In this document: positions 11,701-26,160 of the stretch, in pieces
Position numbering within the stretch: position 1 is the stretch's first letter
Layout of the letters: every line of letters begins with the position of its first letter
Assembly: GCA_019671135.1 (NCBI GenBank)
Contig: JAHRHY010000005.1
Location: 2,108,001-2,172,000 of the forward strand
Direction of reading: 5' to 3'
Length of the DNA stretch: 64,000 bases
DNA from: Linnemannia hyalina
Taxonomy: Eukaryota > Mortierellomycota > Mortierellomycetes > Mortierellales > Mortierellaceae
Notes under the pieces: generated by a model
Database searches by the model: none
The model's input: only the letters and a program-made list of their open reading frames with translations
What the model was told of the DNA's origin: nothing
Translations under genes and position numbers: made by a program

Positions 11701-12136
11701 GGTGTGTTGTGCAATTAGGTAAGGGGAAGGAGGAGACGGAGAGGAAGGAGAGAACAAAGGAAAGAAGGTTGTTGGATGTAGATGAAGGAGATGCTTGTCT
11801 CCCGTTGGTCATCACAGCTGAACAGGTTTTCCAGTTGGGAAAGGCAATTAAATGGGGTCAAAATTAGCGTCACTGTACGTCGCTTAATGCGGGTGCTGCA
11901 CATAGAGTAAATGTGGAGTCGATTCAGTGGAGTGAGTGGAAGTGACCAGAAGAGAGTCGAACCTGTCCAACTGTACGCCAGCCCATCACTTTTACAACTC
12001 CCTTTTCTTGGTCTCCTTGTGCAACGACCCATCTCGCATCACTCACTCGTCCTATTTCTCATTGCACTTACATTTACACACTTAATACCTACCACCCACC
12101 ACCTCCCACACTTCACAAACACACTTATACTCAAAG
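11701..12136. promoter_or_regulatory. Divergent promoter between the SR-protein gene and SRP54
   Basis: 436 bases between the two ATGs with no coding sequence recognised. The SRP54 side is C/A-rich just before the start, as expected of a fungal 5' leader. Confidence 0.45.
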
Positions 12137-14298
<2,162 letters not shown>

Positions 14299-14781
14299 TA
14301 TCCCCTCGCTCTCAATTTGTGGGAGGACGGGAAGGAGGAGTGGAAGATAGAGTGTCGAGTTAAAAGTCGATCGTTAATACACAGTTTCATCATTTTGCTT
14401 GTGCCATGAAAAGTGAGGAGCACAGCCCATGCGATGCTATGATAGACCCATATCGCGCTGTTCCAGGCGTAAAGGTGAAAAAAAAGGCATGCCGGCACAG
14501 CCATCGTCAACAAGTGACAAAATCTATTTTTGCAAAGACCATCATGATCCACGTGACCTCTCAAGAAGCCTGCCTGCTGTTGGTTCTTTTTGAACAACGG
14601 ACACTGGCCTCGATTCTTTGTTCATCATCTCTCTCTCACTTTCACTTTCTCACTTACCACACTCGCCGCCCCCTTTTCTCCTTCCACCTCGTCTATCCTC
14701 ATTCCCCTTTCCATCTTCCATCTCACTCTCGCACTTTCTCCTTCCACTTTCATCTCCTTCTACTCTCTCTCACAAATACCC
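14299..14781. promoter_or_regulatory. Intergenic region and C/T-rich leader of the SNARE gene
   Basis: Contains the SRP54 3' UTR, then about 150 bases of C/T-rich sequence directly before the ATG at 14782. That tract is typical of a fungal transcription-start and leader region. The SNARE frame stays open upstream here, but it reads as S/F/L/T low complexity and is probably untranslated. Confidence 0.4.
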
Positions 14782-15924
14782 ATGGCCAGCTACGGTGGAA
14801 ACAACAACGGTGGCAGCTACGGTGGCAACAGCTATGGCGCCAACCGACCAGCCTATGGCGGCAACAACAGCTACGGTGGAAACAGCAGCAATGGCAGCAG
14901 CTACGGCGGCAACAGCGCTTACGGCTCCCAGTCCTCTCAGTCCTCCTACGGCCCGAACAGCAACGCCGGCGGTGGCGGATACAACTCTGCGCCACGACCC
15001 GGTCAGTATGGCCAGCAGCAGCAGCAGTACGGCCAAAACAACGGCAACTCTGGTGGATATGGTGGCAATCAGTATGGTAGCAACAACCAAGGTTATGGAG
15101 GCAACCAGTACGGCAGCAACCAGCAAGGTGGCAACCAGTACGGAGGACAGCAATACAACAACAACTATGGAGGATACGGCGACCGGAACCAAGTCCAGCC
15201 TGGCCAAGAGACAGAGGAGGATGTCGACCGCGTCTCCCAGCAGATCCGCGATACCCGTCAAGAGTCTGTCAACTCGACCCGGAATGCCCTTCGCGCACTT
15301 CAGGAGGCTGAGGAGAGTTCTGGAAGGACCATGGGCCAGCTTGGCGAGCAGTCTGAGCAGCTCGGCCGCATTGAGCGTAGTTTGGATTCAGCCCAAATCC
15401 ATGCCGACAACGCCCAGGAGAAGGCCGGCGAGCTCAAGACGGTTAACCGTTCGATGTTTGCGATCCATATCAAGAATCCCTTCAACTCGACCAAGAAGAG
15501 GGAGAGGGAGCTCGAAGAGGCCAAGCGTAAGGCCGCGGAGGAGTTGGCTCAGAGGGAGGCTATCCATCGTGAAGAGTACCAAACCAAGCAGCGTATCGAT
15601 ATGGCGATGGGTAAAAGTGCCTATGGACGCGCTCCGGGTAACACCAACAACTACAGTAACGATGGCCGCGGCGGTCCCGGTGAGCGTTCGGCGTATGCGT
15701 TTGAGAACACGGCAGAGGATGATTCACAGGAGAACGAGATTGACCAGAACTTGGATGCTATGGGTGGATACTTGGCAAGACTCAAGACCAGTGCCATGAC
15801 CATGAACCAGGAGGTCAACCGCCAGAACGAGCGTATGACTCACGTCACCTCCAAGACCGACAACCTCCACGGATCCGTCACCCACAACACTGCCTTGTTG
15901 AATAAGATTGCCAAGAAGGGATAA
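14782..15924 (+). CDS. SNAP-25/Sec9-type Qbc-SNARE with prion-like N-terminus
   Basis: A t-SNARE that should form exocytic SNARE complexes with a syntaxin and a VAMP at the plasma membrane. Single exon, 380 residues. Residues 1 to about 145 are almost only Y, G, N, S and Q (repeated YGGN units). The first SNARE helix starts near 146 (EEDVDRVSQQIRDTRQESV) and has its central Gln in LGEQSEQLGRIE. A linker contains the NPF motif KNPFNSTKK and basic/acidic heptads. The second SNARE helix (EIDQNLDAMGGYLARLKT) has its central Gln in EVNRQNERM and ends LLNKIAKKG. There is no transmembrane segment, as in Sec9/SNAP-25. I saw no Cys cluster for palmitoylation. The start chosen is MASYGGNN, after a C/T-rich leader. 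Confidence 0.93.
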   Translation: MASYGGNNNGGSYGGNSYGANRPAYGGNNSYGGNSSNGSSYGGNSAYGSQSSQSSYGPNSNAGGGGYNSAPRPGQYGQQQQQYGQNNGNSGGYGGNQYGSNNQGYGGNQYGSNQQGGNQYGGQQYNNNYGGYGDRNQVQPGQETEEDVDRVSQQIRDTRQESVNSTRNALRALQEAEESSGRTMGQLGEQSEQLGRIERSLDSAQIHADNAQEKAGELKTVNRSMFAIHIKNPFNSTKKRERELEEAKRKAAEELAQREAIHREEYQTKQRIDMAMGKSAYGRAPGNTNNYSNDGRGGPGERSAYAFENTAEDDSQENEIDQNLDAMGGYLARLKTSAMTMNQEVNRQNERMTHVTSKTDNLHGSVTHNTALLNKIAKKG

Positions 15925-18900
15925 GCAAATGCTACCTTTGCAATTCTACCAGGTCGTTTACTTTTGTAGTTTTTTTTTTCTCATGATCCATCCACTCTTT
16001 CACAGCTGAGTTGCACGACAAAAAGTAGGGCTCATGGCTCTAAAACCAATAAGCAATTTGATACCATAGTAGTAGTAGTAAAACAGTAAATCAATTATGA
16101 AATATGAACAAGCTCTATGGGCTCTCAATCTGTATGCGTGGACAAATGATATCGTCGATTGGCGATTTCCAGAATAGAACGAATCATAGTTAAGTTTACA
16201 TCGACACAGAAAGAAAAAAAAATAACAGACGGCGAACAGAATAAAGAATGCAGCGGGAACGTTTTATAATGTTTTTTTTAAAAGGACTCCGAACATGTTT
16301 CAGACGACAGTTCTTGTCTATGCAAACATTTCTCCTCTCTTCATGACCTCAACCCCCCCCCCCCCCCCCCCCCCAGAGGGAATGTATGAGCAAAAAGAGG
16401 ATGGGGACAACATACCGTATTTATCCCACCATCCGTTCAAGAACGCGAGTGTTTGGCTATCCTTGCAAAGCAACTTCTCTGTTTAGTCTTGTTCTGCATC
16501 CCCATTGGACTATTCATGTCTTTGTGTGACAAAAAAAAAACGTGTGGCTGTGGCTGTGCTGTGCTGTTTGCAAAGAGACGACGTGGGAGAGGGACAATAA
16601 TTTTGCGTCCATTTTTCATGGCCACCTTCCCCCCCTCGGTGCGGACATAATTGGCATTATGAACCCTGAAGGTTCGAAGTCGAGCTGTATTGCGGCACTG
16701 TCCATGTATGAAACAAACAAGGCGAAACTATAGTAGAAAAGGAATCTTTGTACGAGGTTTTCCCTGGAAGGTTAGTAGGCAGGAGAAGGGTCAGATGGGT
16801 GCGTGCCAGTGGAAATATATCAACTTTGACCAGGGAAACGAAAGAATTGCAGGCAATCGAGTTTGTGAAGACTGTAATGAGGTTTCATGGATGGAGGTAT
16901 TGAATGGCGGGTCCTGGGTGTAAAGGGTGGGGGCTGCGAATAGTTTAAAATGGACCAGGCAGCGGCGCGCTGAGTGTTGAGCGGTGAAAAAAAAGTAGGT
17001 TCTGGGAATGTTCAAGGAGCGGTTATAATGAGAAAGTCGCATGTTCTTATTGTTTGTCGTAAGGGAATCAATGGAGAGATGTAAAACGAGTACTAATGAG
17101 GCTCAAGGTATTTTTTGGTGGTAAAAAATGTTGGTTCAGCGAGCTTGACTCTTCTTTGAATATGTTGCGAACAAACCGTATTAGCAGGTCAATCGAGCGT
17201 GCTCTAATGCCGTCACTTCGCCGTTACAAATAGTCCTGGCTGCCAAATCTAAACTGTTGGCTAAGATGAGGCCCCATCCGCCTTGATATTATCCTCATGG
17301 GTCGCGTCTCGTCATGTCTCTATCTATCCATGAACGCGTTCAAATGTACTACTCTCTTCACGAACTTTCTTCTGTTAGCCATTGAGCACCTAACGATGAA
17401 TCTCGGTTGGAGATCTCTCTACCTTATCGAGCTGCCAAGACACAAACAGGAGGATACAGGAATGTGCTAATTGTTGAGTACCTCAATCCTATAGATAAAC
17501 GTGTCTAACTTTCAATCATTGTACGCGATCTCCGTGATTGGTCACGACGTGATCCATGCATCATGCAGTACGTTCTGTGTGCGTGCATCATACGATGCCA
17601 GAACCAGCAGCTGCTAAATCAACAGCATTCATTCGCCACCGACTCACTGCAGTGGCAATGCATTGCAGTAATGTAACAAAATGGCCCATCATATCGGTAC
17701 AATCGTCCTGAGTGAATCTCTTTGTTAAGATATGGTGCTTGCTCCACAAAAAGTCGAATCGATCTTGGCGATCATCGCGACTCCGACGCGTTTACAAAAG
17801 GTAAGCTCGTGCGCGAAAACATTCTTGTTTCTCATTGTGAAATTTAGTGCCGACCAAACCACGCTTTGGGAGCTCGATGCAGTGGATCTTCCTTGCGTCA
17901 TTCATAAGGGTACAGATGGCGAGTAGCGAGTGGATCTACTCGGAATGCGATCTTTGTTGGAACATTAGTCAGTTGATGCTAATTGAAATCAAAGCGCGGA
18001 CTCAACACTTAGTTCCCCCTCTCCCCACTCGTTTATTTTTTTCGAGTTGAGGGTGTGCACACGAGCTTCATGATGTCAAGAGGAGTGACGAAGGTGGACA
18101 GCGTGGTACAAAGAGGTGTGAAGGAAGGCGGGCAGGTTAAATGAGTTCAATATGATGCAGTGAACAGCCACGCCAAAGAATGTTTCGCAGGATCGCCCCG
18201 TGTACCGAAGTTTTGAGGGTTGATACCTCCGCAGTCATTTGTGGACGTCGGAGGGAACAACGACAGTGGGAAAATGTTTAAATTTTTTATCTCGGCGCTA
18301 TTGACAAAGGGACACATAGACCCGGTGTCTGAGCACTCTCGGACAAAAGCTGGTAGCTTGAGAAAGAAAGAAGCTCCTCTTTGACGAGTAAAGCGACGCT
18401 GAAGATCCATGTCGTTTGTTTGTCGGATGGATGAAGAAGAGAGGGACGAGTGCAGACAGAGGAGGGTATGTGAGATTTGTATGAGAGAGAGAGAGAGTGT
18501 GTGTGCATGCCAGGCACAGATGTGAATCACTGCAGCCTGTCCGCGACAAGGGAAAAGTCTAATAATTTTTCTTCCATTTCTCCCGCCCCTTCGTCTCTCC
18601 AGCCCCGCCCAAACATACGCATTCGACTGCCACAGACACACACACAGGGATTCGAACTCCTTTTTGCGATCGAGACAAACGTGTTGTGATCCCCATCCCT
18701 TGATTCACTCTCGACCCACACTCACACTCCTACTCTTCCTCTACTTCAACTGCAACAATCATCATCAACCACCCTCCATCTCATCGTTCATCTCTTCACC
18801 TCCTGGACATACACAAACACGCATTTAACTCATCAACCGTGCAGACAGCTGAACCTTTCTGTGAATCTACCGACATAAAAGACAAGGTAAACAAAAGGGG

Positions 18901-20092
18901 GTGCCTCGTCACAGCAACCAGGCAAATACGTCAAACAACAATACAGCAACAACAGAACAACAGCGACGTAAAGCAGAGCAAAAGAAAGAGCTTGCAAGAG
19001 TGACGAAGCATGCCATGTGTCAATAAGCTTGTGCTTCGTAGTTTTTCTTGACGAATACTACCACTACAAAGAGTCAAATGGACAGGACAAAGACACTCAA
19101 CAAGACAGGCCCCACCCTGGATGTCCTTTTTTCTCTTTGAACATTATCGATCGATGTCATTCTTTCCTTTCTTTCTTTTTTTTCTTTCTTTCTTTCTTTC
19201 AAGTCGCTCCTCCACTTCTCCCTTCTTCCTCCTGCAACACAGATCCGCTGCCCTCTTTTTGTGTGTGTGTGTCTTTGTATCTCAACACACTCTTTCATTG
19301 CTGACACATCGCACACCTCCGAACTTGCTTGGTATAACTACTTACCCCTTTGCCCCTTTGTCCACACCCTTCACTCTTCACTCTTCACTTGCACTTCACT
19401 CCACTTGCACCTCCATTTTACCATCGGTAGCGACTCTACTCTACACTCCTCTGCACCCCACTCACTCTCGTCCATACTCTTCCTATTAGTATCATCCACA
19501 TTGACCCTTCATTCTCGTTGTTGTTGCTGCTGGTCGCTGCACATATCTGTGCTTCGCCCGAGATTTCTTTTATATATATTTCCTTTTGGCTTCGTATTCC
19601 GTGGCTTGAGCTGTCTTGCACCTTCCCCTCGTCTCACACTCTCCTCCTATCCTCCTCTTCTCTCCAAACCTACCACTCCACCTACCTGCCTACCTCGCTG
19701 TACGTCAATCACATCACACCCCACATACTCCAATCGACATCGCATTCATACTCTCACTCTCTCACCGTTCGAATCAGTTCCTGCAAATTCCACTCTCATT
19801 CGTTTTTTTCATCGCTTTTTTGATTCAAAAGAATCTCAACAGACACAAGGCCTCACACACACTCACACGCGCGAACAGCGAACGAGAGATCACCACCTTC
19901 CTCGGCACACTCACTTTCTCAGTACACACTCCAACTAGCCCCACTCTACCCTACACACTTTAACAGTATCCGCAGACAGAGAAGCCTAACTGACTGTGGT
20001 CCATATCATGTTATCAACTACCATTCTTTAGACATATTTGTCCATCTCTGCCGACCTTGCGCCTCCAGCAAACAAAACAACAGAGCTGATAA
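15925..20092. other. Gene-poor region, including possible 5' leader of the bromodomain-kinase gene
   Basis: 4.2 kb with no supportable protein gene. It contains a C22 run (16353-16374), scattered A/T tracts, a (CTTT)n-like tract near 19170-19200, and a long C/T/A-rich stretch (about 18600-20000) that reads as a fungal promoter/leader. A plausible splice donor (GACAAG/GTAAAC) ends at 18886, which would fit a spliced 5' UTR, but I could not pair it with confidence. Confidence 0.45.
16353..16374. repeat. poly-C tract (22 nt)
   Basis: An uninterrupted run of 22 C in intergenic sequence downstream of the SNARE gene. It is the longest homopolymer in the window. Confidence 0.9.
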
Positions 20093-20401
20093 CCATCCAT
20101 CATTCTTCCGGTTATCCCAAACCGCATCTCAGATATTCATCTCGTCAAGATTCCGGGCACCACATATCCTCAACCAGCCTTGCCACAGCAGCAATCGTCA
20201 ACACCTCCGGCAACATTGGACGCTGGTCATTCGGGCTTAAATATCCAACGTCCGGACACATCTGCAACATCGCATACCGACATCGACCAACCCACCGATA
20301 AGAACGTCAGTCAATCCTTCCGTCGTCCTTTCGACGTTTCCTCAACTCTGCAACAGACATCAGAGGTCGATCGGAGCCACGGCGACCGATCGCAGCAGGA
20401 G

Positions 20402-23400
20402 ATGGCCCACTTGCAAAAATCTTCACCGTCAAAGTCTTCCCGACCTTCGCCAACCAACATCCCGGCCCCGGTTCCGATAAGGCCTTATGGCGGCAGCTCG
20501 TGGCAGGGATCACGACCTGATTCAGACAGCACACCAGCTGCACCAAAAGGATCTGCTCTTCCCAACTACATCTCTTTGCGAACCACGGCCTCACCGGTCT
20601 CGACCTCTACAAAGCCATGTATGTGTAATTAATTTGTCAGATTTTTTTCTCGCGCTTCATTAACTGGCATCTTGTTGTTTTTCATTATCATGAAGCAATT
20701 GGTAGCAAGATCCTAATCCTCTGCCTGTCATCATCTCTTATTACAAATAGTTCCACCTAAGGAGTCTCCAAGTCCTTCTGCAAGCCCATCCCCGACTCCT
20801 CATCCACAGCAGTCGTCAGGATTTAAAATCCGTATTCCACGGGACCTTCCCAACATCCCAGATATCTTCCGCAACCCAGACTCTGCCCGGTCAAAGTCCT
20901 CTGCATCTCCTAGAAGCAAGAGCAGCACTCCATATTCACCTGCAACCTCACCTAATCAGCACTCAACTTCGGTTGATGCCGAGCCTGTATACCAGCAAAG
21001 TCTTGCGTTGACCATTCAGCCAGTGGACAACTCAAAGCGAACACATAGTGAGATGCTCTCGGGAGAGACTGCCCCTACCAAAAACTTCCCCATTTTTGGT
21101 GAGTTACTGTATTATTGAGAATGCGTTTGAGTACGTTTTTTTCTGTCCTGCATTTAGGTATCCATAGCAGAATTGGTGCTAACAATTTCATCCGCATCTT
21201 CCTTTTATATATTCTTCATTTCAGACCAGCGAAAGAATGCAGGCAAGAAGATTAAGACCGACCGCAGCACACCCAGTCCCTCTGTCCCTGTGACGCCCAG
21301 CCCCTCGGTATCGAAGCCAGTGGTCCCTCGAGCATCGCGGTCAATGTCGCGGTCAAATTCGAGCCAAAGTCTGTCGTCAGGAGCCCCTCCATCGCCGAGA
21401 AAGTCGCCTTCGAAGCGGAATGCGACTAAAACGAGCGCCCCACAGACAAATTCGGACTTGCCTCCAATCAAGCTGATTTTTGCCGCGGATACTGCAGGTC
21501 CAGTTGTCCCAGATGCGGTTGTCAAGGAGGAGTCTACGGACGTTACGATGGCAGCCGCATCCCCGCTGAAAAGACACCGCAGCAGATCATACACAAAATC
21601 CAGCTCGCCTGCGCCTGCGCCTGCCCCAACTGCGGTTCGACTCCCCACACCAATGTTCATAAACGGTGGAACAAGCATAGGATCGTTCGAGGCAAACCAC
21701 ACTGCCTCATCACGAGTGCCATCAACATTCAAGGCCACCACTTCCTGTCCGTTTTCTACGCAGCCTTCGGTCGGCACAGCGCCGTCTACATCCCACGATT
21801 CACCATCGCGTTCCTTGGTTGAAGCCACGCCTTCGACATCTCACCATTCATCATCGCGTCCCTTGGTCGAAGCCACGTCGTCCTCCACATCTTCATCTGG
21901 CAATGAGTCATCTGCTCCTCCAGCCTCGAACGACCCTAGTAGTGACGACCGGTCAGTCCAGCTCCCGAAGAATCTGGCCCCTGCCGGATCGTCGAGTGAT
22001 GTTCATGTCACAAACTCACCGCCCCCGCCTCCCGCGTCCATTGCTGATGCGATTGAGCAGAATATTCGGACTAACGAAACTCTGCAGCTTGTCCGCCTGG
22101 GTATGTCGATCCTCGACCGCCTCTTGAGTAACCCTGTGAGCAAGTGCTTTGTCAACAAGGTCCCTTTGGCCCTGACGACCTACCACACGTCCATCAAGCA
22201 CCCAATGGATCTTACGACGATTGAGCAGAAACTCTGGAAGGCATTTGTGGTCCAACAGCAATCTGTGAGCCAGCCGATGAACCCAGCACTGCTCAGCACC
22301 GCCGACCATATCACGTTCACTACTGGCTACTCGAAGCAGGCCGAGTTTGAACATGATCTGTGGCAGATCTATAATAATGCTGTCACTTTCAATCCTCCAA
22401 GCGACAATATCAACAAGCAAGCGACGCAATTCCAGCTCTTATACAATGGCCTTCTTATGGCTCATCGCGACGGGTAAAACTCTCCCATCCTTTTCATACA
22501 TTGCCTGACTGAAAAATAGCCCATGTATTGACCTAGGAATGATTGTAACTTACACTCGATATAACTATATGACTCTCCGCCTTTACTTTATTCTTAATAG
22601 ACAGCTCCCTATCCCAAGAATGCCCCAAGAGCTGTACCATACATCCTTGGTTTCTCTCGATAGTCCTGGGTAGGTTTTTTTTATGGTGTTATCAAGGCAT
22701 GAAATTATTTTCTCGCGTTTTTATTCTCTCCTTTCGTTTGCTAACATACCTGTGGCTTCTGACCAATTTCTACATTAGAGCACTCTACCTCTTTCGAGCG
22801 CAGACATTCCGCGAAATGGATCGCAAGCTGACAGATATGGCGACTGATTTGTTTGCAAATTTCCACCAGCCTCTGATCGATATGATGAACAACCCAGAGC
22901 CCATGTCGTCAGAGAAGCCTCGTTTCGCGAGGATGTACATCAACAAGAACAGGAGTCTGTTGGGCAACTGCCGGGATGACCCTCGTGCTCGTTTGGCGAT
23001 CCTGAGTGACCTTAGAGTTAGCAAGCCCTTCAACGACCCGGCCGGTGGCCCCAATCCCATCAAAGTGGTCCATATCAAGGCTCGCGTCATGCTCGGCAAA
23101 CCCATTGGTGAGCGCCATGACATGATCACGGTGGGTGATCTGGACTGCCCCTGTGCCTGGATTGTCTTTGCGGGCATAAAAACTCTCGATCTGGATATCA
23201 ATGTTCCGACTAGGTTCGAGAAGCGCATGTTGAGCAGGATCCGACACGATGTGAGTCCATTCGTAGACACTACGTTGACCACAGAGCAAGAAAGGGGGTT
23301 TTTGGAAGCCCTTGGCTTCCGGCGCACCACTGCGCACGGTGACGAACCCGCTCCATCTGAGAGCGCTGCCGCCCTGGCACCGCCACAAACTTCCTCGAAC

Positions 23401-25484
23401 CCGCCAGCGGTCCCCCCAACTCAACTTCCAGCACCGACATCAAAGCAATCCTCTCCTTCAATATCCACCGCAATAGCGACGAGGCCTATGGCCGACCGCG
23501 TCGAGCCAAACGCTTGGCCCTCGCTTCCTTCACCAATATTACCCTCGTCAACACCACCATCATCTACAGCAGCGTCCCCACCAACATCCACACCAATGCC
23601 AACACTGGCAAAATTGGCAGCGACCCCGATTAACCCTGGGGTTCTACCTGAAAAATCGGGATCTCAAGAGTTGAAGCGACCTTTTGAAGAATCTATCTCT
23701 GAAAGTCAGCACGGCGCTACAGATATGCGGCATATGGCCAAGCGTAGCCCTTCATTGATCGCGAACGAACGGAATGCCGCCGCCGTTGCCGCAGCAGCAG
23801 CAGCTACCTCCGCCATGCGGTTAAATCTCAAGCTCGCTTCAAGCCATCAAGCCATTCAGCCCAATCACATTATCCGCCAAGTACCACACCCTTCGCCCGC
23901 TCCAGTTCAACCAGTCCCTCTCGCGCCACCAACCGTGGCGAGGCCATTCGACCCAGCACCAGCGCCAGTCACGATCGCCCAGGCCTCCCAGAAATCAACT
24001 GCGTCGACTGGCCAGACTGCGATCAGAGACTCGCCTCTCATATCTCCTCTTGTAACGACGGCGATGAAGTCAGTACCGATGATCATGTCAACGCCAACGT
24101 CAACACTAGCTACGCCATCCACGACAGGACAGGGTAACGAATTCGAACAAGGAAATCTGCTGACGACAGGCGCCGGATCTTCAAGGGCGCTTACCGACCG
24201 CGAAGAGCAGATGTTGCGGGATATCAAGGTGACTGCACAGGAAAAGCAAGTGCCATACACCAGCTGGAATGCCATCGAGCCGACATTGATCGCTGACTCT
24301 GCTCAGGGGTTGTTCAAGAGGATCTATCATGTCCAAGGCGAAGAAGGTCTTGTGATTCAAAACTTTAAGGAGATGGACACCGAGTCATTCGAGCAGCGTG
24401 TCCGTGAAGTGGCCTGTTTGCTCAAGCTGCGCGGATTGGAAGGCGTTGGTCAGATCCAGTCGATCATCGATGACGACGAAGACCATCTCGTCGGTCTCTC
24501 CATGACCAAGTAAGTATCCTTCATCTCGTAACCTTTTTCGCCATACTGCGTTATTCCAGTGCTTTTTTCTTTTCTGACCAATTTACTCATCTATTTCAAA
24601 TACACTCTCGAAAAACTAATTAATAGGTACGCATACACACTCAAGGCTTATGCGACGAACGCAAGACGCCACCCTAGTCCATGCCAAAAACTGTCACTCA
24701 TTCGGGATATGGTCGCGGCATTGAGCTCGATCCACGGAGCTGGCCTGGCGCATCGTGATCTGAGCGAAGTCAACATTATGGTTGACGAGGATCCACTTTT
24801 GAAGTTGGAGGACAACACCCCTCGTCCATGGGTTCGAGTGATTGATTTTGGCAAGTCTGTTTTCGTTGAACCTGAGGAAGTCAAGCGTTGGAGCATGAAG
24901 GATCACGTTCCCGACGAAGAGTTGGCACTTCTTCCTCTAGTTGTCCTCCCGCCAGACCACGGCTACAAGCTATACAGGTGCGCCACATTTGCACTTTTGA
25001 GAAGTACTTGAGAGTTTGTGGTTGAAATTACTGGCTTTTTTGAACCGAAGTGCTGACTGCAATTGCTTCTTCTCACTTGTACATATTTGATAGATCGATT
25101 CTGACGCTTCCTCGATCTAAACAGGACCATACCCCGCTCCCACCAGTTGACCCGCGTTCAGAGGACGTATACTCGTTGGGAGTTTTGATCTGGAGAACTT
25201 TCAGTGGCAAGTCGCCCTGGAATGGAGCCATTGAAGATGACATCAAGACGATCCGTTACCTTATTTCAACCGACGAGCAGATCAAGTTTCAGCTGGAGCG
25301 CGAGGTCACTGGACAACGATCGCGCGAGCTCTTGCTTCGTTGTCTGACGGCAGAAGCCAGCACTCGTTCTACGATTCATCAGCTGCGAGATTGGCTGGAG
25401 CAGCCCGAGATCTTGGCCGAGCTCCTCAGGGAGTTTGAGACTCTTGGAGGCGGCCGAAAGAAAGTGCGCAAGATCCTGGATTAA
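20402..25484 (+). CDS. Bromodomain protein with C-terminal protein-kinase-like domain
   Basis: Seven exons: start-20618, 20751-21098, 21225-22473, 22601-22669, 22779-24509, 24627-24977 and 25094-25484. From the first in-frame ATG at 20402 this gives 1451 residues. The frame is open and coding-like back to 20093 without an ATG, so a 5' exon may be missing. Residues 1 to about 460 are S/P/T-rich. A bromodomain spans about 467-604 (TSIKHPMDLTTIEQKL; IYNNAVTFNPPSDNI, with the acetyl-lysine Asn in FN); it has a roughly 25-residue insert before helix B. A long P/S/T/A linker follows. A kinase-like domain spans about 1110-1451: a possible VIQNFK lysine, HRDLSEVNI at 1247, IDFGKS at 1278, and DVYSLGVLIWRTFSGKSPW. 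HRD, DFG and the loop Asn are intact, so catalysis is possible. A chromatin-reading kinase is an inference. I know no standard family with this order. Confidence 0.85.
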
Positions 25485-26160
25485 TAGCCATTGTGATACG
25501 AGGGCGTTGCAGCCATATATTTTTTCTTTCCTCTTTCCGCGCCTTGCATGACTGCGGTCAGCCAGCTTTTTTTCTAATATTTCCGCTAGGACCTACCTAT
25601 TCTACTCATCCATCCTTTACCTTTATTCACTATTTTCGTTATTCTGTTAAGCGCCTTTTCTTGTGTCCATAGAAGGTGTTTTCTTTCTTTTTTTTTTGGC
25701 ATTTCCTACTTCACCCTATTTTCGTTCACTGTTCCTTTTTACATCAGTGTTGTTTTTTCATTCCATTATTCCTGTTACCAACCGCATTTTTTTTTTCAAT
25801 TTCCTTTTTCCTTTTTCCTTACCTCTTCAATTATTCTTCTTCACCAATTGTACAAAACTGAAAAAAAATACTAGCAAAATGATGTGCATCTGCTTTGTTC
25901 CTTGTTGCCCGCTTGAGCGGCTAAAGAAGATGAATTGATTAATGTAAGGTTTAATTGAGATCAAAGTGAGGTGATGTACAAATGAGAAAAAAAAAAGCAA
26001 AATGGCTATGAATGGTGGTGGTGGTACTAAAGTAGTGTGAATAACATACAACTTGGGGATATTTTTTTAAAAAAAGAACTGGCAATGATAAATTCAAACA
26101 AATGAAGCAAAAAAAAAGTATACGCTGTCACGAGGCAAGGCAAAAGTCGAACGCCACTGT
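25485..26160. other. Convergent 3' intergenic region
   Basis: 676 bases of T-rich sequence holding the 3' UTRs of two convergent genes. No coding sequence was recognised. Confidence 0.5.

Noticed and set aside
14590..14781. N-terminal extension of the SNARE to an upstream in-frame start
   Set aside because: The added residues are S/F/L/T from a C/T-rich leader; MASYGGNN at 14782 is the natural start.
17732..17926. Short frame with TTLWELDAVDLP, faintly like the N-terminal domain of Crinkler-type proteins
   Set aside because: Only one short loose match, no LFLAK-type start or downstream domain; too weak to call a gene or remnant.
18645..18665. GATTCGAACTCC, resembling a tRNA T-arm on the minus strand
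   Set aside because: Flanks do not form the T-stem or acceptor stem and no D-arm or anticodon arm was found.
19261..19938. Plus-strand open frame of 225 codons upstream of the bromodomain-kinase gene
   Set aside because: H/T/S/L-rich translation of a C/T/A-rich leader; no motif.
21205..21828. 207-codon minus-strand frame opposite the bromodomain-kinase gene
   Set aside because: Antisense shadow of the S/P/T-rich coding exon, with no motif of its own.
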